DNA of 64,000 nucleotides from JBLMYQ01 sp050258375. GTDB taxonomy: Bacteria; Bacillota; Clostridia; Acetivibrionales; UBA4821. Shown piece after piece: positions 17,337-24,270 of this stretch. Both the position numbers and the translations under genes were made by a program. The stretch spans positions 1-64,000 of the forward strand of contig JBLMYQ010000051.1 of assembly GCA_050258375.1 (NCBI GenBank), written 5' to 3'. Position 1 is the first letter of the stretch; each line of letters starts with the position of its first letter. A model generated the notes under the pieces. The model was not told the DNA's origin. It made no database searches and saw nothing but the letters and a program-made list of their open reading frames with translations.

Positions 17337-17695
17337 TGGATACACAATCAACCGTAACAACAAAAACAGGAATACAAATGATTGGGAAGCCTGTTAGTAC
17401 CGAGCTCCCCAAGGTTAAAGATTCCAATGTTAACTTAAGGGATAGGATAAACGATGCCCTCTTAACTGAAAAGCATAATCTTGTAAGCTATCAGAATGGA
17501 ATAAATGAAATAATTAATGATGATTTAAGAAAAGTAGTAATTGATAACAGAAACAATCTTCAGAATATGCAGATAAATTTTTTTAATGAATTATTTAATT
17601 TAGGTGAATATCAAGCAGAAATTGCTGGGGGTTCTCAGATTACTGAAACTTATACTGTATTCAGTAATTATAAAACCCAGCTTCCACCGAAATAA
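17336..17695 (+). CDS. CotF-family spore coat protein
   Basis: A 119-residue, mostly helical protein. The region VNLRDRINDALLTEKHNLVSYQNGINEI followed by a second long helix fits CotF-like spore coat proteins. There is no signal peptide, in keeping with assembly on the spore from the mother cell. It is second in a two-gene operon and is followed by a 40-bp palindromic terminator. The family call rests on layout and context. Confidence 0.65.
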   Translation: MDTQSTVTTKTGIQMIGKPVSTELPKVKDSNVNLRDRINDALLTEKHNLVSYQNGINEIINDDLRKVVIDNRNNLQNMQINFFNELFNLGEYQAEIAGGSQITETYTVFSNYKTQLPPK

Positions 17696-17734
17696 TAAGC
17701 AAGTTATACAGTAACATTTTAAGAAACTCCTCCT

Positions 17735-17774
17735 ATATGAAAAAGAAAGGGCATATGCCCTTTCTTTTTCATAT
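17735..17774. terminator. 40-bp perfect palindrome, bidirectional terminator
   Basis: The sequence is a perfect inverted repeat centred on GGGCATATGCCC with A- and T-runs at its edges. It lies between the convergent CotF-like and ferritin-like genes, so it can end transcripts from both strands. Confidence 0.88.
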
Positions 17775-17777
17775 TTT

Positions 17778-18092
17778 TTACTGCAATGGGACTTGGAAAT
17801 TCTGATTTTGTTGCTGTTGAACTGCTTGCTTTCCTTTTTCAGTATAATTAGCCTCATTTGGACTTAGCATATAAAGAACCTGCTGAAGCTCTCCTACATG
17901 TGTTCTTTCTTCGTCTGCAATACGTTGAAGAACCATTTTTACTCTTTCATCAGTAGTAGCCATTGCATGTGCTTCATAAGTAATAATCGCTTCAAGCTCC
18001 CCGGTAATATCTACACGAAGTGCTTGTACCAATTCTGCCTCAGACATTTGCCTCGGTACATTTGCAACAAACGGATTTCCCAATAACGCCAT
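17778..18092 (-). CDS. Encapsulated-ferritin-like (EncFtn) protein
   Basis: The 104-residue two-helix ferritin-like protein has E32, E34 and YE40 in the first helix and ADEERTHVGEL (E61, E62, H65) in the second. This is the pattern of encapsulated ferritins, whose decamer oxidises iron inside an encapsulin shell. The segment around residues 21-70 resembles the ferritin-like domain fused to the Pyrococcus encapsulin (from memory). No shell gene lies nearby. The Gln-rich tail has no clear cargo peptide. A spore-associated ferritin-like role is the alternative. Confidence 0.7.
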   Translation of the reverse strand: MALLGNPFVANVPRQMSEAELVQALRVDITGELEAIITYEAHAMATTDERVKMVLQRIADEERTHVGELQQVLYMLSPNEANYTEKGKQAVQQQQNQNFQVPLQ

Positions 18093-18125
18093 ACATAATC
18101 CCTTCCCTTCTTATTTTAAAGTAGT

Positions 18126-18145
18126 TTTTACCATAGTTGGTAAAA
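18126..18145. promoter_or_regulatory. Inverted repeat TTTTACC-N6-GGTAAAA upstream of the ferritin-like gene
   Basis: Seven-bp perfect arms around 6 nt, about 35 nt before the start codon of the ferritin-like gene. It could be an operator or a leader hairpin. No regulator is assigned. Confidence 0.45.
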
Positions 18146-18274
18146 GTATTCACATATATGAATTATCTATTTATAGTTTTAGAAAAAATATGAAGCTTGG
18201 TTTTTTTAATGGCTATTTTTAGTTGTCTGCAATAAATATTTCAAAAATATTTTTGCTCAATTTTTATAATACTA

Positions 18275-18294
18275 AGAATGATAATTATCATTCT
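18275..18294. promoter_or_regulatory. Fur-box-like 20-bp palindrome
   Basis: AGAATGATAATTATCATTCT is a perfect palindrome containing TGATAA/TTATCA half-sites, like Fur operators but without the usual central base. It lies between the divergent ferritin-like gene (180 bp away) and the sspF-like gene (24 bp away). Metal control of the ferritin-like gene is the more sensible reading, but this is inference. Confidence 0.5.
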
Positions 18295-18317
18295 ATTTCT
18301 GAGGGGAGGTTGTGACT

Positions 18318-18479
18318 GTGGCTAAAATGTCTGAAACCTTAAAGGATGGAATTGCAAAGGAACTTGGTGTTTATAACACAGTTAAATCCGATGGATGGGG
18401 AGCTGTTAGCTCAAGAGATTGCGGAAATATAGTTAAAAAGGCAATTGAAATAGCCGAAAGGAATATTAGTTATCGATAA
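18318..18479 (+). CDS. sspF: Small acid-soluble spore protein, SspF-like alpha/beta type
   Basis: A 53-residue protein. Residues 12-50 (IAKELGVYNTVKSDGWG, then AVSSRDCGNIVKKAIEIAE) align with Bacillus SspF and with the conserved DNA-binding core of alpha/beta SASPs (GWG...SRDCG...VKKAIE). It would bind and protect DNA in the forespore. GTG 18318 lies 7 nt after GGGGAGGT; an in-frame GTG at 18312 and ATG at 18327 fit worse. A terminator follows directly, so the gene is a single unit. Confidence 0.88.
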   Translation: MAKMSETLKDGIAKELGVYNTVKSDGWGAVSSRDCGNIVKKAIEIAERNISYR

Positions 18480-18492
18480 TGGTTGTATAATG

Positions 18493-18528
18493 AACAAGAG
18501 CCGGAATACTTTCTGGCTCTTGTTTATT
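18493..18528 (+). terminator. Intrinsic terminator after sspF
   Basis: Arms AACAAGAGCC (18493-18502) and GGCTCTTGTT (18515-18524) pair around 12 nt and run into TTATT. It is 13 bp after the sspF stop codon. Confidence 0.85.
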
Positions 18529-18726
18529 AAGTTCTACTTTTTATATTGAATATTTATTGGAATATTTTGTTGAAATTTAACATATTATAATATAAAATTA
18601 GTATAAATATTTTGTTTCCAATGTTGTATGTTTGTCTTGAAAACTTTCTCGACAGGACGAACAAAATGTTTATCCCTTTTATAGGGAAACTGTTGCAGAC
18701 GTATAATTAAAAAGGAGATGGTAAAA

Positions 18727-19050
18727 TTGGTCAAAAATGACCCCTCTGTCGGAACTGGCAACGTAGTCGAAAAACCAGACTATCCCCCGGAAGTCCTAAG
18801 ATGCCTTGAAATAGCAAAGAAAGGGCGTGCCTTCCACAAAAACGGTCAAGGGATAATTCCCGTTTCTGCGGCCCAAGACTTACACTTTTCAGGGATAATC
18901 CAACTTTCGGATTACAAACCTACAAGATGCACTTGTTCTTGCCCTATTCCAGAAAAGTGCTGGCTACTGAAAGAAGGTATCGACAGAGATATACAAGAGG
19001 CATTTGCAGCAATTGCCCCGCGCCCAGTCATAAATACAGCTGCATATTAA
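18727..19050 (+). CDS. Unrecognised 107-residue protein with a Cys-rich patch
   Basis: The frame opens at ATG 18718, but AAGGAG directly abuts that codon; TTG 18727 with 9-nt spacing is more likely. The product is Pro- and Lys-rich at the start and carries RCTCSCPIPEKCW at about residues 76-88, four Cys that could bind a metal. There is no signal peptide or membrane segment. It is monocistronic, between sspF and an ECF sigma gene, with a strong terminator after it. Function unknown. Confidence 0.6.
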   Translation: MVKNDPSVGTGNVVEKPDYPPEVLRCLEIAKKGRAFHKNGQGIIPVSAAQDLHFSGIIQLSDYKPTRCTCSCPIPEKCWLLKEGIDRDIQEAFAAIAPRPVINTAAY

Positions 19051-19070
19051 ATAAGTTCTATCGGAATCAT

Positions 19071-19102
19071 AAAAGAACAGTCAAATATTTGACTGTTCTT
19101 TT
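19071..19102. terminator. 32-bp palindromic terminator
   Basis: A perfect palindrome centred on CAAATATTTG with an A-run and a T-run at its ends, 20 bp after the preceding gene. It insulates that gene from the ECF module. Confidence 0.85.
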
Positions 19103-19141
19103 ATTTGAGTATTAATTATAATAAATTTTATATATTATAAA

Positions 19142-19170
19142 TGAACTTTATCATATCTTGAAACGTTTAA
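19142..19170 (+). promoter_or_regulatory. ECF-type promoter AAC-N17-CGTTTAA
   Basis: TGAACT (19142-19147) and CGTTTAA (19164-19170) match the AAC/CGT pattern of ECF sigma promoters. The same boxes with a 16-nt spacer precede the other ECF gene at 38066. The position, about 40 nt before the sigma start codon, suggests autoregulation. Confidence 0.62.
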
Positions 19171-19211
19171 TAAACAGAAGAGCAGAAAAATATAAGGAAT
19201 CAGGGGTCATT

Positions 19212-19745
19212 ATGAAAGAAGCAGCGCTTATCAATCTATGCAAGCAAGGCAATAGAGAAGCTCTCGAACAGCTTGTCAGCGAGAACTATCCGGTAGTTAA
19301 GGGTTACCTCCTAAAGGTTACTCTTAATAACTATCTTTCAGAAGACCTTACTCAGGAATGTTTTCTTAAGGCCCTAAACAACCTTTATAAGTTTGTCCCT
19401 GACAAAAAATTCTCAACCTGGTTAATAACAATTGCCAATAACCTTTACTATGATTACTTGAGAAAAAACAAGCGGATTACGTTGGGACTGGATACCGATA
19501 TGGAAAACCCACACAGTCAGGCTGCTTTAATGGATAATTCTGAATTCAAAGAGGTGGTTAAGCTTATTTGTGAATTGCCTTATGATAAACGAATCGCCTT
19601 TGTTTTAAAGCATTATTATGGATACAGCTATGAAGAGATTTCCAAGATGGTTAAATGCCCAATTGGAACAGTAAAATCAAGGATATTCAATGCAATTGAA
19701 ATAATAAAATCCCGGCTTGAAAGGAGTGAAGCAATTGAAAAATAA
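19212..19745 (+). CDS. ECF sigma factor (SigY-like module)
   Basis: The 177-residue sigma-70-family factor has region 2 (YLSEDLTQECFLKALNNLYK, then FSTWLITIANNLYYDYLRK) and region 4 (LPYDKRIAFVLKHYYGYSYEEI, then GTVKSRIFNAIE). The frame is open from TTG 19158, but that lies in the predicted -10 box, so ATG 19212 is the start. It overlaps the next gene by 11 bp. The neighbours (an anti-sigma-like protein and a PLDc_N-like protein) recall the Bacillus sigY operon. Probably self-activating. Confidence 0.88.
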   Translation: MKEAALINLCKQGNREALEQLVSENYPVVKGYLLKVTLNNYLSEDLTQECFLKALNNLYKFVPDKKFSTWLITIANNLYYDYLRKNKRITLGLDTDMENPHSQAALMDNSEFKEVVKLICELPYDKRIAFVLKHYYGYSYEEISKMVKCPIGTVKSRIFNAIEIIKSRLERSEAIEK

Positions 19746-20142
19746 TGATTGTTCAAAAGAAAAAATAGTTGAGGCTTATTATGCTCAATCAACCAATCAT
19801 GATGCCCTGAAGCATATTAACTCCTGCGAGGAATGTTCAAAATATTATCAGGATTTGGTTGCGGCAGGCGAAAAAATGAACACTTTGAATATGGCTGATA
19901 ATTATACTGATACTTTTGCGGTTAAAAAAATTGTAAACATACATTTAGCAAGAAAGCAGAAAAAAAGGATTATTCGTGAAGCCGTACTTTTTTCACTGTT
20001 TGGTCTTGTTTTTCTGGGTGGACTATATTGGGCAATGATTACTATTAACTACATGGCTGCTTTGATTTTTTATCTTATTATTTTTATAAATCTTCCTATC
20101 TTACTGCTGCCAGTAATTTTAAAAAGAAAGGAGCTGCTTTAA
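19735..20142 (+). CDS. ZAS-type anti-sigma-like membrane protein
   Basis: The 135-residue protein starts at TTG 19735 (AAAGGAG upstream). Its N-terminal cytoplasmic part carries HINSCEEC, the H-x3-C-x2-C zinc motif of ZAS anti-sigma domains. Two membrane segments follow (about residues 77-125). It overlaps the sigma gene, the usual arrangement for an anti-sigma factor that holds the sigma factor at the membrane. The cytoplasmic domain is shorter than usual. Confidence 0.72.
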   Translation: MKNNDCSKEKIVEAYYAQSTNHDALKHINSCEECSKYYQDLVAAGEKMNTLNMADNYTDTFAVKKIVNIHLARKQKKRIIREAVLFSLFGLVFLGGLYWAMITINYMAALIFYLIIFINLPILLLPVILKRKELL

Positions 20143-20469
20143 ATGATAAATGCACCATTAATTGCTTTGTTAGTCGTTTTGCTTACAGCCCAGGCGACAT
20201 GGATATATGTAGATGCCAGAAAAAGAGGAGAAAATGCTATCCTATGGGCAATATTCGGATTGCTGAATGTTCCTTCTTCACTTATTATTTATCTTATTGT
20301 AACCCGAATCGGCAAAAGAAAATGCCCTGGCTGCAATAAAATTATCGAGAAAAAATTCAACAATTGTCCATATTGCAAAGAAAAGCTTCACAACACTTGT
20401 CTGAAGTGCAGCTGCAAAATCGAAGAGGATTGGGAATATTGTCCGAATTGCACCAATGAATTGAAATAG
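20143..20469 (+). CDS. PLDc_N-like membrane protein with double zinc ribbon
   Basis: The 108-residue protein has two membrane segments with the PLDc_N-type pattern (ATWIYVDARKRGENAILWAI). Two zinc ribbons follow (CPGC...CPYC and CLKCSC...CPNC). The same combination forms the C-terminal half of the 311-residue protein at 36167. In Bacillus, the PLDc_N protein YxlE sits in the sigY operon as a negative regulator. A regulatory role for this sigma module is likely but unproven. Confidence 0.75.
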   Translation: MINAPLIALLVVLLTAQATWIYVDARKRGENAILWAIFGLLNVPSSLIIYLIVTRIGKRKCPGCNKIIEKKFNNCPYCKEKLHNTCLKCSCKIEEDWEYCPNCTNELK

Positions 20470-20481
20470 AACTAAAAGAGG

Positions 20482-20519
20482 GGACCCTTCACTATGAAGT
20501 ATGAAGGGTCCTGTTTTTA
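20482..20519. terminator. Bidirectional terminator between ECF module and HAD gene
   Basis: Arms GGACCCTTCA (20482-20491) and TGAAGGGTCC (20502-20511) pair around 10 nt and are followed by GTTTTTAT. Convergent genes flank it on both sides. Confidence 0.88.
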
Positions 20520-20522
20520 TTA

Positions 20523-21170
20523 TTAGAATACAATTCTTATTAAATCACTAAACTTATTAATTATTCCGGTAACATCTGCCTTTTCAAAATCCTCCCGTGT
20601 CGTTTCCCCCGAAAGCACTGCCACGAAAGCTAAATCTGCCGCCCTTGCTGTTTCTGCATCAACCAGGCTATCTCCAATATATATACATTGTTCTCCAGGC
20701 AGTTCGATTTTTTCGAAAGCTTTAATAATACCTTCCGGATCCGGCTTGTTTTTTGAAACATCTTCGCCGCCAATTATAACATCAAATACATCTAAAAGGT
20801 TTTCTCTTTGGAGTATTGTTTCAATTCTGTATCTGAATTTTGTTGATACAATTGCCATTTTCACTTCTTTTGAATGTAGATATTCTAATGTTTCCGGCAC
20901 ATCTTCAAATATAACCGTCAAATCAGCCATGACCTGATCAGCTCTTTTTATAAAGTTTTTCCTGAACTCCTCTATCAAGTCAGGATCTTGCAAACCCGAA
21001 AGTGAGATAAAGGTATTACTTAATGACATTCCTATAGTTTTACATATTTCTTTTTCACTTCTTTTTTTAAGACCAAGTTCTTGTAAAGCATAATTAATAC
21101 ATTCAACCGCACCCTTTGATGAATCAGCTAATGTATAGTCAAAATCAAATATTAGACCCTTTACACTCAT
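20523..21170 (-). CDS. HAD-superfamily phosphatase (phosphoglycolate phosphatase/PpaX-like)
   Basis: The 215-residue protein has motif I (FDFDYTLADSS, about residues 8-18), motif II (MAIVSTKFR), and motif III/IV (KPDPEGI and YIGDSLVDAETARAA), with a helical cap after motif I. It would dephosphorylate a small metabolite. It begins 13 bp after the IMPDH-like gene and is last in the four-gene operon, so its substrate may be a product of that pathway rather than phosphoglycolate. Confidence 0.85.
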   Translation of the reverse strand: MSVKGLIFDFDYTLADSSKGAVECINYALQELGLKKRSEKEICKTIGMSLSNTFISLSGLQDPDLIEEFRKNFIKRADQVMADLTVIFEDVPETLEYLHSKEVKMAIVSTKFRYRIETILQRENLLDVFDVIIGGEDVSKNKPDPEGIIKAFEKIELPGEQCIYIGDSLVDAETARAADLAFVAVLSGETTREDFEKADVTGIINKFSDLIRIVF

Positions 21171-21183
21171 ATTACCTCCCCTT

Positions 21184-22176
21184 TTAATGGTATTCCAGAA
21201 TCGATTTCTGGTTTAGCTCCCTAATGGTTCTGCAGCCTGCCCGTGAAATAGCTATTCTGAGTATGTTGGTCCATTTATCTATTTCACTTTTGAAGGTACC
21301 ACTTATAGGTAGTTTAATTTCTATACCTTCAGGTATAAGCTCCTCACTTATTATATTTTTTCTGCTCATACCCTGGTAGAGTTTATATGACAAAATCCCT
21401 TCCTTTATCAGCTTTGCATTGCTTTCCTTCAAGCTTGCAAACATTTTCCCCATCATTACCATACTTGCTCCAAGTGCCAAAGCGATTACCACCTGAGAAA
21501 TATTTGAAATACTTCCATCAGCAATCATTGGCACATTATATTTTTGGCATACATTGAAACATTCATAGACCGCACTCCCCTGACAACGACCGCAGCCCGT
21601 TATATCCTGCCCTGTATTTACTGACGCAGATGTCATGCCAACCCTAACAGCATCAGCACCTAATTCTATAAGTTTCTCGCAATCTTCACCTGTTACAACA
21701 TTTCCACAAATGATTTCTACATTTGGAAAAGCTTCTTTTACTCTGGCAACAGCCTCAAAATGTAAATGCGGCTGTCTGTGAAGAGTATCAATTGCTACAA
21801 TATCAATATTATTTCTAATGATATCTTTAACACTGTCTATGTAGGCCTTATCAGGAGAAATAAGCAAACCAATTTTACCATCCGCATTTTCAATAATTGG
21901 TTTAAGTTTATCAACATTTTCTTTAAGTGTATTTATCTGATTGTAATGTGCATGAAGAATTGGAACACCTCCTGCTTTAAGTAAGCATTCAGCAAGGCTG
22001 AACCCTATAACAGAGTCCATCGGCGAAGCAATAAACGGAAGTTCAGAAGGCATCGTTCTGGTAATATAACTTGAGATGTCAACATCTTTAGGTCTTATAT
22101 CAGACGTTCTTGGTATAATTGACAAATCTGAATACTCAAAACCTCTACATGGGAACGGTATTATTTTTTCACACAT
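21184..22176 (-). CDS. IMPDH/GMP reductase-like TIM barrel lacking the catalytic Cys
   Basis: A 330-residue protein without CBS domains. It keeps the family start (YSDLSIIPRTSDI), IASPMDSV, the glycine-rich region GADAVRVGMTSAS, IADGSISN, and the mobile-flap-like YQGMS. The thioimidate Cys expected in the GSxC loop is Asn187 here (ASVNTG). A new cluster C195-C198-C206-C210 follows directly. ATG 22176 (AGGTGAT upstream) is preferred to the frame start 22248, which overlaps the previous gene. Normal IMP or GMP turnover is unlikely. Confidence 0.75.
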   Translation of the reverse strand: MCEKIIPFPCRGFEYSDLSIIPRTSDIRPKDVDISSYITRTMPSELPFIASPMDSVIGFSLAECLLKAGGVPILHAHYNQINTLKENVDKLKPIIENADGKIGLLISPDKAYIDSVKDIIRNNIDIVAIDTLHRQPHLHFEAVARVKEAFPNVEIICGNVVTGEDCEKLIELGADAVRVGMTSASVNTGQDITGCGRCQGSAVYECFNVCQKYNVPMIADGSISNISQVVIALALGASMVMMGKMFASLKESNAKLIKEGILSYKLYQGMSRKNIISEELIPEGIEIKLPISGTFKSEIDKWTNILRIAISRAGCRTIRELNQKSILEYH

Positions 22177-22204
22177 ATTTATCACCTGAAATGCATTATA
22201 TTTG

Positions 22205-22993
22205 CTAAACATTAATGAGGTTTTTATTCTTGTTAATTGTTTCAACAATGGGAATCCATTTTAAGAGCACATTTAAAAGCTCTTCATCTGTCATTGTTCT
22301 ATCACATATTTTAAGGAAATCAATATTATTCTTATCACATATATCAGTAATTTCTTCAGTTGTATATAATTTTCTGTATTCCTTGTAAGGACACGAAAAC
22401 TTCTTTTTCTCCTTCCCAAGGTTTCTTAAAATAACATTTCTATTATGGTCAAGCTTTTTATCACAGAATGGAAAACAGTTCTCATTAGCAATATACCCTA
22501 TTTTAAAAGCTGGGAATTTGCTTCTTACGGATTGAAAAGCTTCGATTTCATGTTTAAATCCGAATAATATATAGTCAGCACTTTTTTTTAATATATCGTT
22601 ATTATCTTGAATTAAATCATAAAATCTACTAACTTCATAGGAAAATTTCAATTTATTTTTTTGTGCAAATCCATATACTTCCTCGAAAATATCATCCCTG
22701 GCAAGATTGATACAATCAACTATTCCTGAAGTTAGAAAGGTTTTATCTATATCATCCAAATCTGTTGGAATGACACTGTTCATTACGTATATAATCCTTA
22801 CATCCAAAGCTTCCTTGATTTCACAAAGCCGTTTTAAGTGCTGCGTTATTGTTTTATTATCATTTTTAATTGGTCTGCTTCCTTTTGAAAAGCCTGCGTA
22901 AACTGACTCGATTATGTCTTTGTAACTATAAAGATAGTCCATTATTCCTTCATCATAGCTAAAATTATATGGCACCTGGCATAAAAGACTCAT
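22205..22993 (-). CDS. Cys-rich TIM-barrel protein, possibly U32-like
   Basis: I am not sure of the family. The 262-residue protein looks like an alpha/beta barrel. Its conserved-looking ANENCFPFCDKKLDHN (C173, C177) with CPY at 201-203 resembles the Cys motifs of U32-type proteins, some of which bind Fe-S clusters. Cys219 and Cys230 follow. It has no signal peptide. It lies between the methyltransferase-like and IMPDH-like genes with short gaps (15 and 28 bp), so the genes act together. Confidence 0.6.
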   Translation of the reverse strand: MSLLCQVPYNFSYDEGIMDYLYSYKDIIESVYAGFSKGSRPIKNDNKTITQHLKRLCEIKEALDVRIIYVMNSVIPTDLDDIDKTFLTSGIVDCINLARDDIFEEVYGFAQKNKLKFSYEVSRFYDLIQDNNDILKKSADYILFGFKHEIEAFQSVRSKFPAFKIGYIANENCFPFCDKKLDHNRNVILRNLGKEKKKFSCPYKEYRKLYTTEEITDICDKNNIDFLKICDRTMTDEELLNVLLKWIPIVETINKNKNLINV

Positions 22994-23008
22994 TTTTCTT
23001 CCTCCCTT

Positions 23009-24094
23009 TTAAATGCTCATTTTTAAAGGTTCTAAAGAAGATACTTTTTCCTTAAATCTACGAAAATTCTCTAAATCATTGGTCGCAATCAACATTGTTT
23101 CAGATTCCATAACTTGCTCAGATAAATATTTAAAATACTTCTTTACACAGAATTCCTCTTTATACCACGGCCAGAATTTATGGTCGGAATTTTCTTCAAA
23201 TAACAGCTGTGTCACAAATGGATTCTCAAGCATTCCTGACTGAATAATCAGAAAGCCATCATCCCCAAGACATTTACAAATTTCGTTACCTCTTAGCGCA
23301 AATAAATCGGGCTGCCCTTCATAATAAACGCCAACAATAAGAATATCCGCTTTTTCAACTAATGGAGCTTCATAGCATGTCCCCCTGAAAAAAGTGTTTT
23401 CGATTCTGCATTCATCAAGGCGCGGAACAATCTCGTTCTTAAAAAAGCTTTCCATTTCAGGGCTGAAATCATTACCCGAGTATATCTTAAGCTTGCTTGC
23501 CTTCATTAATGACCACGGAGTTGCAGCTGCTCCGGTACCCAACTCAACAACCTCTACCTGTTTTTCCAATATATTGGTTATTATATTTGCCGAAGCCAAT
23601 ATTCCTCCGTCTGGTCCAATTACCGTGCCATTGTTAGTCATAACCCCATATTCAACTTTATAATTTTCATGAATTGAATTATAGTATTCAGATTTTTTTA
23701 ACTCATCAATTGGAATAACAAACATCCCTCTGCTGTATCTTTCTAATGGTTGGAGCGGTTCTGCCGCTGTTCCTTGTGGATTTGGATATGGTATTATATT
23801 TACTGAAATTTGTGATTCACTTGTATTTACAATAATGCCAGTATCATTTAAGTAATCTGCAAGCATAGCACACAAGCGTTTATACCTTGGAAAAACATCA
23901 TTTAAAAAAGAACCCTTTTCTCCGAAGATATTTTTATTATTAATTAAAACATGTACTGTATAACATATTATGTTTCCATCACCAGGCGGGGCTTTTTTTT
24001 CGAAATTAGGTCTTTTTATCTTTTCTGTTTTAAGAATTTGACCTAAATTGGAATTTTTGAAAAAAGCAGTAATGTTATCAATTATCTGATTCAT
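23009..24094 (-). CDS. Putative SAM-dependent methyltransferase of unknown family
   Basis: In this 361-residue protein a class I SAM-binding start (VEVVELGTGAAATPWSL, about residues 177-193) is followed by an acidic strand end (YSGNDFSPEM) and a motif IV-like region (ADILIVGVYYEG). The first 165 residues form an extra domain that I cannot place (YTVHVLINNKNIFGEKGSF and NIIPYPNPQGT). It is first in the four-gene operon, with GGCGAGGTGG before the ATG. The substrate is unknown. Confidence 0.6.
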   Translation of the reverse strand: MNQIIDNITAFFKNSNLGQILKTEKIKRPNFEKKAPPGDGNIICYTVHVLINNKNIFGEKGSFLNDVFPRYKRLCAMLADYLNDTGIIVNTSESQISVNIIPYPNPQGTAAEPLQPLERYSRGMFVIPIDELKKSEYYNSIHENYKVEYGVMTNNGTVIGPDGGILASANIITNILEKQVEVVELGTGAAATPWSLMKASKLKIYSGNDFSPEMESFFKNEIVPRLDECRIENTFFRGTCYEAPLVEKADILIVGVYYEGQPDLFALRGNEICKCLGDDGFLIIQSGMLENPFVTQLLFEENSDHKFWPWYKEEFCVKKYFKYLSEQVMESETMLIATNDLENFRRFKEKVSSLEPLKMSI

Positions 24095-24236
24095 TATTCC
24101 ACCTCGCCTTAATTTATTTGTAGATAATAAATACTATTTTTAACAATAGCTCATTGACGTGATTTTATCATAATGGAAATTTCATGTAAATAATAATATA
24201 ATTTTTTTCGAGTATTTTCGAGTATTTCCTTCTAAC

Positions 24237-24270
24237 AATAAAAAACCTGATAAAAATCAGGTTTTTATTG
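24237..24270 (-). terminator. Intrinsic terminator overlapping the end of the P-loop gene
   Basis: On the reverse strand ACCTGA pairs with TCAGGT, extended by A/T pairs, followed by TTTTTTATTG. The TGA stop codon of the gene is part of the 5' arm. Confidence 0.82.

Noticed and set aside
17778..18092. Complete encapsulin nanocompartment locus
   Set aside because: No frame in the window resembles an encapsulin shell protein; only the ferritin-like cargo-type gene is present.
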